From the NCBI GenBank assembly GCA_949710005.1, contig OX453274.1, positions 36,309,714 to 36,373,713 of the forward strand: 64,000 nt of DNA. The letters are read 5' to 3'. This DNA is from Ricordea florida. Its lineage: Eukaryota; Cnidaria; Anthozoa; Corallimorpharia; Ricordeidae. Shown one piece after another: positions 42,398-50,704 of this stretch (position 1 is the first letter of the stretch; each line of letters begins with the position of its first letter). The position numbers and the translations under genes are program-made. The notes under the pieces are model-generated. The model did no database searches and had not been told where the DNA came from. It saw only the letters and a list, made by a program, of their open reading frames with translations.

Positions 42398-43984
42398 TTA
42401 TTAGACGATTTCAAAACTAAATACCCAAACGCCAACCTCAATAAATTTACATTTATTAATGATTCATTTGGTGGATATATTAAATGGAAAGTTAATGGGA
42501 TAACAATTATGTCTTATGATGATCCTTCTGGAAAAACATGGACTGATGATCTTCCTACTAATTTGAAAACATTATTATGGAAAGATTTAGGGTTAAAAAA
42601 TAGTTCCTTTCCAGAAAGTTTATCATCTACAAAAGAAACATATCCAATACCCGGTATTAAATTCGATGAATCTACAAAAAATGAAACAAAAATGTTAACT
42701 ATTTTAAATATATATGTTTCAGATAAAGACAGCTTCATTTCCCCCATGAAAAATGTATTTAAAAATCAGACTGTAGGACTTACTAGCGGTAAAGAAGCTA
42801 GAGCTTGGTTGAATAAACCAAATATTAATCACTGGCCACAACAGTTAAACATGGCGGTTTGGTGTGCAACATCTGGATGCGGTGTAAGTTTAAATGATAG
42901 TTTAAATTACCCAAAAGTTATTAGAAGTTTTATTATATTTCACATATACTTTACAATAAGAAGAATATTATATGAATTATCTTTACCATTACCCGGAGAA
43001 CAAACTTTTTCTTTAAAAAATAATCCATACAACAAAAATGCTTATAATCGTTTATGTGCAGAATTTGGCTTAAGCAATAATCAAGATTATAGAGGATTAA
43101 ATAAACCTTTGGCTGATTTTAGATGGAAAGGGGGTGCAAATCACGGTGTTGGGGATGTATTCATTGATTATGGAAAAGGATACGTAGACCCCGGAAAAGT
43201 TCCTGGAAGTGCTAGTGGTCAAGCGATAGGTGGAGGAAATCAAGATGTCAGAATTATAAGGAGCTACGATCCTGATGCAAATATTTGGCCAAGCAGTTCA
43301 AATAGATTTTCCGATGATGGAGGTAAAAAAATAGATGGGAATTTAATATCTATGCTTCGAAATGATTATTTTGTTGATTTTCAATATGCATGGTTTATAC
43401 CAGAATCTGGATATGGATTAACAAATGCTGGATTAGGAAGAATAAATAGATCGGTTGAAGCTTTTGTTTATTGCGTTTTGGGGGCCCAAGTTAATACTAG
43501 GAATTCAATTATTGGTAATGGAGGAAGAGCATTTGAAACTCAGCAAGAATTTATAGATTTATTTGAAAGCTCTGTGATTGAAAATGATATCGCAAATTCA
43601 AATCAAAGATATCAAATGGCGGTTCAAGAATCAAAAGTACGGCTTGATTTGGCTATAGCTCCTGATGTTTTATTGATGCCAAGCAATTTAATTATAAATA
43701 CTGAAAGTGTTATTGGATACAATAATGATCTGAAAATAGCAACAGAAGATATGAAATTTGGGGTAAATAATTCAATAAATGTTGGAACAAAAAATGTTGG
43801 AATAGCTCATAGTTTAGGAGCATCAAAGGTTTTATTAAATACTAATCCTCAACCAAGGAATCCTAAATTAAAAAATAGCGATGAATCAAACAAAAAAGAT
43901 GAAGTTAGTAATATAGATCATCAAAATACTCTTATTATTTTAATATTTACTGGAGGGTTATTATCTTGGTTTTTATTTCGATAA
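42395..43984 (+). CDS. Large Polinton virion-type protein with C-terminal anchor (529 aa)
   Basis: The middle region carries VWCATSGCGVSL, RSFIIFHIYFTIRRILYEL, YNRLCAEFGL and RWKGGANHGVG. The last 17 residues form a hydrophobic segment (LIILIFTGGLLSWFLF), so it is probably tail-anchored. Similar long proteins with an FHIYFTIRRILYEL-like segment occur in cnidarian Polintons next to the penton-like gene. The function is unknown; I infer a surface or attachment role only from size and position. The open frame is intact. Confidence 0.7.
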   Translation: MLLDDFKTKYPNANLNKFTFINDSFGGYIKWKVNGITIMSYDDPSGKTWTDDLPTNLKTLLWKDLGLKNSSFPESLSSTKETYPIPGIKFDESTKNETKMLTILNIYVSDKDSFISPMKNVFKNQTVGLTSGKEARAWLNKPNINHWPQQLNMAVWCATSGCGVSLNDSLNYPKVIRSFIIFHIYFTIRRILYELSLPLPGEQTFSLKNNPYNKNAYNRLCAEFGLSNNQDYRGLNKPLADFRWKGGANHGVGDVFIDYGKGYVDPGKVPGSASGQAIGGGNQDVRIIRSYDPDANIWPSSSNRFSDDGGKKIDGNLISMLRNDYFVDFQYAWFIPESGYGLTNAGLGRINRSVEAFVYCVLGAQVNTRNSIIGNGGRAFETQQEFIDLFESSVIENDIANSNQRYQMAVQESKVRLDLAIAPDVLLMPSNLIINTESVIGYNNDLKIATEDMKFGVNNSINVGTKNVGIAHSLGASKVLLNTNPQPRNPKLKNSDESNKKDEVSNIDHQNTLIILIFTGGLLSWFLFR

Positions 43985-43990
43985 AAAATA

Positions 43991-43997
43991 ATCTAAA
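43991..43997 (+). promoter_or_regulatory. ATCTAAA box before the 44,019 gene
   Basis: TCTAAA starts 27 nt before the ATG and six bases after the preceding stop codon. Confidence 0.6.
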
Positions 43998-44018
43998 CAT
44001 ATACCTTCTAAATGAAAA

Positions 44019-44648
44019 ATGTTTAGCATTACAATGTATAATTCAGAAACTAGGATTTATTTAGACCCTCCAATGAGATACGTTAATGAATTAAAACTTT
44101 TAGATTGTAATATTAAAACAAAAAGACCAATAACTTTAAAGAATCAAGAAAAAATAACTGATGAACAAGATAAAACTTTAGTAATATTTAATCCAGGAAC
44201 ATATTCCATAAATGATATAAAAATATTAATTGAACTCAGTGAAAAGGGTAAAAATATAACAATGATTATCGGAGATAATTTTGCTTACATAATCAACAAT
44301 AAACCAGTTAACATTAAATTTACCCAGGGTTTGCAAAATTCTTTAGGGGTGCCAGAGGTTTTATTTAAAATAAGTCAAATAGATATAACTATAAAAGAAC
44401 CCTTGAGACTTTTATGCAGCATAGTTGATAATAGAATGTCATACACGAATAAAGGTAAAAATGGAGGCCTTGTGAAAATACAACCATCCCAATTACTAGC
44501 AAACATTCCATCAAAAGATTATCCATCTATTCCAATTAGAAAATATGATAACATGATTAATCACTTTGATTTAACCATTTTAGACTCTGATTGGAAAAAG
44601 TTTGATCTAAAAGGAGAATCTGTAACTTTTAGTTTAAGATTTAAATAA
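44019..44648 (+). CDS. Penton/fibre-like minor virion protein (209 aa)
   Basis: Beta-rich, with no membrane segment. The N-terminal part (MRYVNELKLLDCNI) and a PGTYSINDIKILIEL segment, an LGVPEVLF turn and the C-terminal NHFDLTILDSDW..GESVTFSLRF strand pair follow the pattern of the small Polinton jelly-roll or fibre-like virion proteins that often lie at the end of the structural cluster. The penton assignment is tentative. An upstream ATG at 44,012 is out of frame. The gene is intact. Confidence 0.6.
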   Translation: MFSITMYNSETRIYLDPPMRYVNELKLLDCNIKTKRPITLKNQEKITDEQDKTLVIFNPGTYSINDIKILIELSEKGKNITMIIGDNFAYIINNKPVNIKFTQGLQNSLGVPEVLFKISQIDITIKEPLRLLCSIVDNRMSYTNKGKNGGLVKIQPSQLLANIPSKDYPSIPIRKYDNMINHFDLTILDSDWKKFDLKGESVTFSLRFK

Positions 44649-44654
44649 ATTTTT

Positions 44655-44684
44655 GTTATGTAACCATTTATTGGGTTATATAAC
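44655..44684. terminator. Hairpin between convergent genes, site 2
   Basis: GTTATGTAACC ... GGTTATATAAC, the same 11-bp stem as at 32,061-32,091 with a different loop, between the 44,019 (+) and 44,686 (-) genes. Confidence 0.65.
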
Positions 44685-44685
44685 A

Positions 44686-45279
44686 TCAATCTTCTTCACC
44701 AAATACCTCTTCTTCCAAAAACTTTAACTCTTCAACACCAATACACCAATCTAAATACCTACTTGGATGCCAAGCTATAAGCATTAATTCGTCATATAAT
44801 TTTTTATAAAATTTATGTTTATGTTTCAACTTATCAGCATTTACATTTATAGAAATCCAAATTGAATTAATAATAAAATTATTAATATTATATTTCATCT
44901 TATCATCTTTTTCTCTATTAGCATAATATATTAAATCACTAACAAACTCATTATTAGATATACCATCTAAATATAAACCCATTATACCAAAAATAGAAAA
45001 ATAAAAATACTCTTCATTATCATCATGCAAAATTCCAAATTCAACCCCCTCGGAATCTTCATCATACCCAAAATCATTATAATATTCATAACGTTCATAA
45101 TTTTCATCAATAAAACCTCTAATATTTGATATATGTTTTAATAAATCTTCCTTAATTGAATCTAAAAAATCATTAACACCAAGTTTTTTTTCATTATAAT
45201 ATTCAAAAATCATAGAAGTTTTTCCATATTTTACCATTATTTTCATTTTATTTACAATTTTTTCTAATCCTAAAATCAT
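44686..45279 (-). CDS. Polinton acidic protein with AWHPSR motif, unknown (197 aa)
   Basis: Acidic and helical, ending in LIAWHPSRYLDWCIGVEEL, a motif I associate with uncharacterised proteins of large DNA viruses. The first ATG (45,279) overlaps the end of the upstream minus-strand gene. A start at Met12 (45,246), two bases past that gene's stop, is at least as likely. Together with the Cys-repeat gene it forms a minus-strand pair at the right end. No function can be stated. Confidence 0.6.
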   Translation of the reverse strand: MILGLEKIVNKMKIMVKYGKTSMIFEYYNEKKLGVNDFLDSIKEDLLKHISNIRGFIDENYERYEYYNDFGYDEDSEGVEFGILHDDNEEYFYFSIFGIMGLYLDGISNNEFVSDLIYYANREKDDKMKYNINNFIINSIWISINVNADKLKHKHKFYKKLYDELMLIAWHPSRYLDWCIGVEELKFLEEEVFGEED

Positions 45280-45727
45280 AAATTAATTTTATACGACATT
45301 CCTTACAAGAAGCTTTTTGTTTCATGTGTTCGCATATTTGTGATCCTCCACATTCTTTACATTGTTGTTTTTGTTTATTATGTATGCATATTTGTGATCC
45401 GCCACATTCTTTACACTTTTGTTTTTGCTTATTATGCATACAATATATTGATCCTTTACATTTTTTACAAGCATACTTAATTCTATCATGTTAACATATT
45501 TGCGATCCACCGCATTCTTTGCAAAAATATTTAATTTTTCCATGAATACAAATATAATCGCTATTAGTAATAGTAACCTTTTCAATTAAATCAATAATCT
45601 CCTCCTCTTTATATTTTTTAAACTCATTAATTAAATCTATTCTACCCATTTTTGATCTTCCTTTCGTTTTTAACTCTCTTGCAATTCTTTTTAGTTCATA
45701 CAAACATAAATTATTTAATTGATCCAT
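45248..45727 (-). pseudogene. SAP-like plus Cys-repeat protein, one in-frame stop
   Basis: A single frame of 160 codons broken by TAA at 45,491-45,493. The N-terminal 40 residues (LYELKRIARELKTKGRSKMGRIDLI) form a SAP-like helix pair similar to the N-terminus of the polymerase. Then come about five repeats of the CKECGGSQIC-x-H type, a presumed zinc-binding repeat familiar from giant viruses. The stop falls exactly at the residue between Cys and His of one repeat, where the other repeats have an ordinary codon, so it looks like a point mutation after insertion. The start codon lies inside the inverted terminus. Confidence 0.75.
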
Positions 45728-45983
45728 AATTACTTTCTATGAATATTTTTCTAATCTTTTAAATATCATTTTTATTTTATATTCTGAAAAAATCTCTGTT
45801 TATTTTTCTGATAAATCTCTGACAAATTTAAAATAACCCGTAAGCTAAAAAAGGACAGATATTTTTCTGTCAAATTTAAAAAATAAGCTAAAAAAACCGT
45901 AAGCTAAAAAAAGGACATAGATTTTCCAGTCAAAAATTAAAAATAAGCTAAAAACGTATTTATAAACACGCTTATATAGTAGT
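45722..45983 (-). repeat. Polinton right terminal inverted repeat
   Basis: The complement of 18762-19025. The outermost base makes one copy a single base longer, depending on how the A shared with the target duplication is assigned. Confidence 0.92.
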
Positions 45984-45989
45984 AAAGGA
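45984..45989 (+). repeat. Polinton target-site duplication, right (AAAGGA)
   Basis: Copy of 18756-18761. LINE ORF2 resumes in frame at 45,990. Confidence 0.9.
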
Positions 45990-46772
45990 ATAATCAAAAT
46001 TGGTCATCTGTTAAACGAGAACAGAAAGTTTTTATCAAGATCCGAGTTTCAACATAAATATGGTATGACAGTAAATTTCCTAACATATAATGGCCTTCTT
46101 GCCGCGATCCCTGAGGTATGGAAAAGATCAATTGTAAATTCTGAACGAACGCTTACTGATCTTGACAGCAAAGACCTTCCTCCTGCGAATGTCACTGCCA
46201 AATCTGCTCGCGAATTGCTTGTTTTAAAAGTGTTCAAAGCTCCAAACGTAGAAACTAAACTAATTGAAAAATGTCTTCCTATTAAAGCCATTTATGAATT
46301 GCCTTTCAAGGTTACATTAGAAAACAAACTCAGATGTTTTCAATATAAGATTATACATAACATCCTACCCACCAACAGCAGACTTCATAAAATGAAATTG
46401 AAAATTTCTCCAAGTTGCGATCGTTGTAGCTCTCCATATGAAACTCATCTGCTTTATGAGTGTTCGACGGTACAAACATTCTGACAAAAAGTTATTGTAT
46501 GGTGGAATGAAAAACGATCAGAAAAAGTCACCTTAATTGATACAGATATTTTTTACGGTTACAAACCAGAATCAAGCAGTTTTTATGCCCTGAATCATTT
46601 CCTTATTATCGCTAAGTATCACATTTTTCTGTCATGGTGGAATATGGTATCTCCAAGTCTTGATATCTTCCTTCTTTTACTCAACGAAAAGATCTTATAT
46701 GAACGTACAATTGCTGTTAAAAATAATACTATGATGAAATTCAGATCAAAATGGACAACACTTTGCACATGA
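45990..46772 (+). pseudogene. LINE ORF2, 3' part
   Basis: Continues the reverse transcriptase protein in frame after the Polinton (IKIGHLLNENRKFLS ... YKIIHNILPTNSRLHKM). It includes the C-terminal Cys-x2-Cys..His zinc-like motif (SCDRCSSPYETHLLYEC). An in-frame TGA at 46,482-46,484 interrupts it, and the frame then stays open to a TGA at 46,770-46,772, where the original ORF2 probably ended. This half alone has no start or catalytic domain. Confidence 0.85.
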
Positions 46773-47162
46773 GCTCCCCTCAAATATTCGCCCCAGAGGT
46801 TGTGCCACTATTTGCTCGTCTTTTTTATTATTTTTGTTTGACTTTTTTTTTTTCTCTTTATAAACTTATTTTACTTGTTATCTTACTTTCTTTTTCGCTT
46901 CTTTTTTGCCTTCTCCTAGTAGTAGAATAAACTAATGCTATTCGTTATCGTAGGGGGAAAGGAGAGGGAAGAAGGGGGGGGAAGGGAAAGGAAAAAAAGA
47001 AAAAAAATTGTAATACAGCGTGATTAATCAGCAATCTTTTTATCTATTTATTTAGGTTTTTTTATTTACTTATTTCTATTTTTGTTTGTCTTTCTCTTTT
47101 TCCTTAAATGTATTGTGATTTTGTTTGAATAAAGGTTTTGGAGAAAAAAAAAAAAAAAAAAA
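46773..47162 (+). other. LINE 3' UTR and poly-A tail
   Basis: T-rich and G-run-containing 3' region, AATAAA near 47,128, and an A tract of about 20 bases from 47,144. Confidence 0.8.
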
Positions 47163-47173
47163 AAAGCACCCGT
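47163..47173 (+). repeat. LINE target-site duplication, right
   Basis: AAAGCACCCGT; the leading A's are shared with the poly-A tail. Confidence 0.85.
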
Positions 47174-47420
47174 CGTACTCGTTCTTCAAAGAGTCGACAG
47201 AAGTGCAAATTAGGTGACAATTTTGTTTATGTACAAGTTACGAAGTTACGAAATTAAAATCGAATATTCACTAGATGCCACGGCAAACCTGGTTGGTGGG
47301 AAAAAGTACGACCTTTTCCTCTCAAATATGCTACAGTTTTTGTTGTAAGGAATCAATCAGATTTCCATCGGTTTGATAAATTTCTCATTTAAAAAGAGAT
47401 CCATAAAATGTTACTTTCAC

Positions 47421-47510
47421 GGTAGCGGCGGGAGTCGAACCCGCGACTCCCTAAGAGACTGGGTAGAATTAAGTAATTTCCCAGCGCCATAACCACTCGG
47501 CCACGCTACC
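47421..47510 (-). tRNA. tRNA-Leu-like locus 1 with 16-nt anticodon loop
   Basis: Read on the minus strand: acceptor GGTAGCG with CGCTACC (7 bp, perfect), D arm GCC..GGC, anticodon stem CTGGG with CCCAG, long variable arm, and T arm GCGGG-TTCGACT-CCCGC. This is a class II body resembling tRNA-Leu. The anticodon loop is 16 nt instead of 7, and no position-33 U is placed as expected, so neither the anticodon nor a standard intron can be assigned. It may be an intron-containing tRNA, a pseudogene or a tRNA-like RNA. A TTTT lies about 10 nt past the 3' end. Confidence 0.6.
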
Positions 47511-48337
47511 GAACAAAGAAATTTAGCTCTAATGTTTGATTTTATTGTGCTACGTAGCCCCATCGTCATTAGCAGTGCTTCTGATTGGTTACGATTATTA
47601 TTGATTCGCTCCTGTCAATTGTTAATTCTAGTCAGTTTACTAAAGTTAATTGACTTTCGCACTATCAAAACACGTAGTTAGTACCCAGTCCAATCGCAGC
47701 AGATGCACACAATCCGATGAACCAATCATAACTCAGAGAAAATGCATGTGCGAGTTCAGTGAATTGTGGGCCATTGGTTTCAGTTGCACTTTTATTTGGT
47801 AGAAAGGTAAAAATGGCACAGTACTCCTCAAACAGTTATCTAAAGTAGCTATGAATCGAAAGACCATAGAATCACGAAATTATTTTCTACTCTGAATCAA
47901 AAGTCGGCCTACATGCAGTAACGCAGATTGCGTGACACCTTTTGGACATGTACAAGTCGGCGGGACCAATACGTAATCGAAAGTGTTACCCACCGAAAGT
48001 TTCTAACAGGTTTTGGAAAATCAGACCATACTTTCAAAATGTTGTCGTGTTCTGTATAAAGATTCCAAACACCGTAAAGAGATACTACGGTATTCTCTTT
48101 TTCGCTGAATGCAGCAGACCGATAGCAGTTCCGTAACTGTGGGCGACAATCTATTTATATTCAGATGAAAATTGAAGTAGAATATTCATTAATGTCACAA
48201 CAAGCCTACTGGTTGGTGAAAAAAGTATGATGTTTTTCTCTCAAACATGCCATAGTTTTTACTACAAGTAATCAGTATTTTCCAACGGTTTGATAAATTT
48301 TTTAGCTGAAAAGAAAATCACGAAATGTTACTTTCAC
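47511..48337. other. Duplicated non-coding region between the tRNA-like loci
   Basis: About 200 bp next to each tRNA-like locus (47,250-47,420 and 48,165-48,337) are recognisably similar, showing that a unit of roughly 900 bp was duplicated in tandem. No gene seen. Confidence 0.55.
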
Positions 48338-48427
48338 GGTAGCGGCGGGAGTCGAACCCGCGACTCACTAAGAGACTGGGCAACAACAATTAAATTCCCA
48401 GCGCCATAACCACTCGGCCACGCTACC
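48338..48427 (-). tRNA. tRNA-Leu-like locus 2 with 16-nt anticodon loop
   Basis: Same 90-nt length and arms as locus 1. Acceptor, D, anticodon and T stems are unchanged, and the variable arm is now CTC/GAG paired. The 16-nt loop sequence is different from locus 1 at many positions, while the stems are identical. Confidence 0.6.
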
Positions 48428-48714
48428 GAACGGGAAATTAAATGTCAATTGTTTGATTTTATTATGCTACGTAGGCTTGTGATTGGTAACGAATGCCTGT
48501 CAATAACAGCGCTTGAAACAAAACAGAGTGGTGCAAACCATAAACCAAATTGGTCATTAGCTGTAAAAGCCAGAGATGTACATGACTTCCTCGCTCCGGC
48601 AATTATTATTCTGGTAGATAGATTAACAATCTTTCAACAACAGAAATTTTTTCCTTTATCAAAAAACATTTTTTGATAATTAACAATTATTGGATGAGGC
48701 TGAGTATGCTATAA

Positions 48715-48998
48715 AGAATTATGCAGATCGAGGACGGTGTTATCCGCCGAAGTCTGAGGCGGATAACATTCTACGAGATCTGCCGAACTCAAGACCAAGG
48801 GCACAGTTTTTTCCTGTAAGGACCAACCTAGCCCGGTGGATGTCTTCTTTTAAAAGTAAGAAAAGAGATAGGAAATTGCTACAGTTGGACATAAGTCCGG
48901 CCTGTGGGCCGTATCGTAAGAAGCTGGAATGGTCACGCGCACGTGATTAGCTAATCAAATTCGAGAATTTAGGTTTCCGGCCTGCTCAGATGCGTGTG
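48715..48998 (-). repeat. Dispersed palindromic repeat, copy 4 (inverted)
   Basis: A diverged copy of the family at 12.2-12.8 kb in the opposite orientation. A GGATAACATTCTACGAGATCTG / GTTATCCGCC hairpin replaces the central part. Confidence 0.6.
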
Positions 48999-49189
48999 AC
49001 AAAAATAAAAATAATATTTCCCAACCAAACCTGATGGCACAAAGCGAGATTTTCGCGTACATTTTTCCATTCTTTGTTCGCAGTTCGGCGTAAAATTTCT
49101 ACAAGATCGAGGTCAATTCCTGGGCTGTTTGTGGACTGCAGATGTTTGTATCCTTTTGATCGGTATTGATAATTATTATTATTCATCAT

Positions 49190-49375
49190 GTGGGAACCCA
49201 GAGCTCATCTGCCAACTGTGCCATGCTGATGGGGCCTAACAAGGTCGAAACAGCTGTCTATGGCTGCTGGTTTTTGAGCTCTATTTTTTTTTTTTTTTTT
49301 TTGGGGGGGGGGGGGTAGCAACAAAACTTATCCCTTCTACCACTGTCGCCTTAGTGCGCATGCCTGTGGTTTTAT
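49190..49375 (+). repeat. Inverted-repeat element with hammerhead motif, copy 2 (partial)
   Basis: Begins CATGTGGGAACCCAGAGCTCATCTG as in the other two copies and ends near the CCACTGTCGCCTTAGTGCGCAT right arm. The left arm is missing. It is interrupted by T and G homopolymers. Confidence 0.6.
49220..49264 (+). ncRNA. Hammerhead motif, core position 9 mutated
   Basis: Same layout as at 1,943, but CTGATGG replaces CTGATGA (49,226-49,232). The GAAAC AGCTGTC part is intact. Stem I has one G-U pair. Likely inactive. Confidence 0.6.
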
Positions 49376-50334
49376 TAAGCTTAGGGATGGATTTGGGGGT
49401 TGGGCAATAACCAAAAAAAAAATTCCTGCATAGCAAAAGTATAGAAAAAAATAGGCAAGCATTGCATGCATGTGGCTACTGCATTTATTAAGGTTATTCG
49501 GACCTTTCCTCGATTTCATTACTTTTACATATTCTCTTCTGAGTTTAAAAATAAATCGATATAAAAGTTACAAAATATGAACTCTAGTGTCTTTGCTTTA
49601 GGAATGTCGTCCAAATATAGGCCGGCCGCCTGCAAACGTGACGATGACGGTGTGTGGGGCACATGGACCTTGGACCTTCCAGATATTTCCCACAATTCTT
49701 CGCGGTGCGCGAATTCCATTGTGCATTGTGATTGGCTAACTACTAGGTACGCGCTGATTGGCTCCTTCGCTCACTCAATCACTCGTGTTTCCTTTGACAC
49801 ATTGGCTCCTGCATTATTTCATTTGCAGTAGACGAAAAAATTCAAGCGCAGTGGGCCTAGGGAGGAAAAAGGTGCTAAATAAAGATTTTTGCACAGCCCA
49901 AAGGGGAAAAAAGATTCTTGATCCCCCTTCCCCACCCCCCCCCCCCCTGAAAAATAAAATGGTCCATTCCTTACCATACAGGAGAACAAGAGAACATAAG
50001 GGACAGAGAGGGACTGTCAGGGCGTACATACATACGTACATACATATATTATTTGATAAGCGTCGGCTGGGACATGAAAACCTCAGAGAACTGAGTTATT
50101 TATAGTAACGGAAGTACGTTTTCCGAGAGGTCCGCGTGACACTACTGTAACCCAGTCCCTCTAGCCATGGGTATTTAACGGCCGCTCGCGGTTCTTGTAT
50201 ATCTCTGAGTTTTTTTTTTAATTATGGATTATTCAGGAGGAGTTTACAGGTGGTTTAAACTTCGGAATCAATACTTCAAGTGATCCAAGTGAAGCTGCTC
50301 AGTCGAAGTGTTTTACAAGGTGATGAAAAATGGT
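49376..50334. other. Non-coding host DNA
   Basis: Contains homopolymer runs and a short TACATACATACG repeat near 50,030. Nothing coding supported. Confidence 0.45.
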
Positions 50335-50700
50335 AGGGTTGTGGGATGTGGCGTAAAATGACAAAGTCAAAATGTAGTAAGGGTATGTTAAAGCCACACA
50401 TATGCGCACTGAGGCGACAGTGGTAGAAGGGATAAAACCCTATTGCTACCAAAAAAAAGATGAAAAATTGAGCTCAAATTCCAGCAGTATGGACAGCTGT
50501 CATTCATAATGTTATTCATCATGTGGGAACCCAGAGCTCATCTGCTAGCTGTGCCATGCTGATGAGGCCTAACAAGGCCAAAACAGCTGTCCATGGCTGC
50601 TGGCTTTTGCGCTCAATTTTTAATTTTTTTTGGTAGCAATAAGGTCTTATCCCTTTTACCACTGTCGCCTCAGTGCGCATATGTGTGGCTTTAACATACA
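50335..50700 (+). repeat. Inverted-repeat element with hammerhead motif, copy 3
   Basis: The best-preserved copy. The left arm (about 50,380-50,510) and right arm (about 50,575-50,700) are complementary over about 125 bp, and the arms reach into the hammerhead, so one half of the motif also exists in inverted form at about 50,478-50,505. Confidence 0.75.
50553..50597 (+). ncRNA. Hammerhead motif, GAA core mutated
   Basis: CTGATGA is intact (50,559-50,565) and stem I is perfect, but the core GAA reads AAA (50,580-50,582). Likely inactive. Confidence 0.6.
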
Positions 50701-50704
50701 ACCT

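Larger units (their letters stand above)
18762..45983 (+). mobile_element. Polinton/Maverick (adintovirus-like) element
   Basis: A 27.2-kb element with about 260-bp inverted termini and a 6-bp target duplication. It encodes pPolB, integrase, a candidate capsid protein, a packaging ATPase and a set of small virion-type proteins. Genes are intronless and AT-rich, in contrast with the GC-richer BEL/Pao and piggyBac insertions inside it. Without those two insertions it is about 16 kb, a normal Polinton size. One terminal gene has a nonsense codon and one virion-type gene is cut by the BEL/Pao LTR. All other genes are open, so the insertion is fairly young. No separate adenain-type protease gene was found. 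Confidence 0.93.
15273..47162 (+). mobile_element. 5'-truncated L1/Tx1-like LINE, split by a Polinton
   Basis: A non-LTR retrotransposon with an ORF1 C-terminal remnant, ORF2 (endonuclease and reverse transcriptase), a 3' UTR and a poly-A tail preceded by AATAAA (47,128-47,165), bounded by an 11-bp target duplication. Removing the Polinton and one 6-bp duplication leaves about 4.66 kb. It starts inside ORF1, the usual 5' truncation from incomplete reverse transcription. ORF2 carries a frameshift (about 17,270) and an in-frame stop (46,482), so this copy is dead by itself. Clade assignment rests on the apurinic-type endonuclease and RT motifs and is approximate. Confidence 0.88.
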
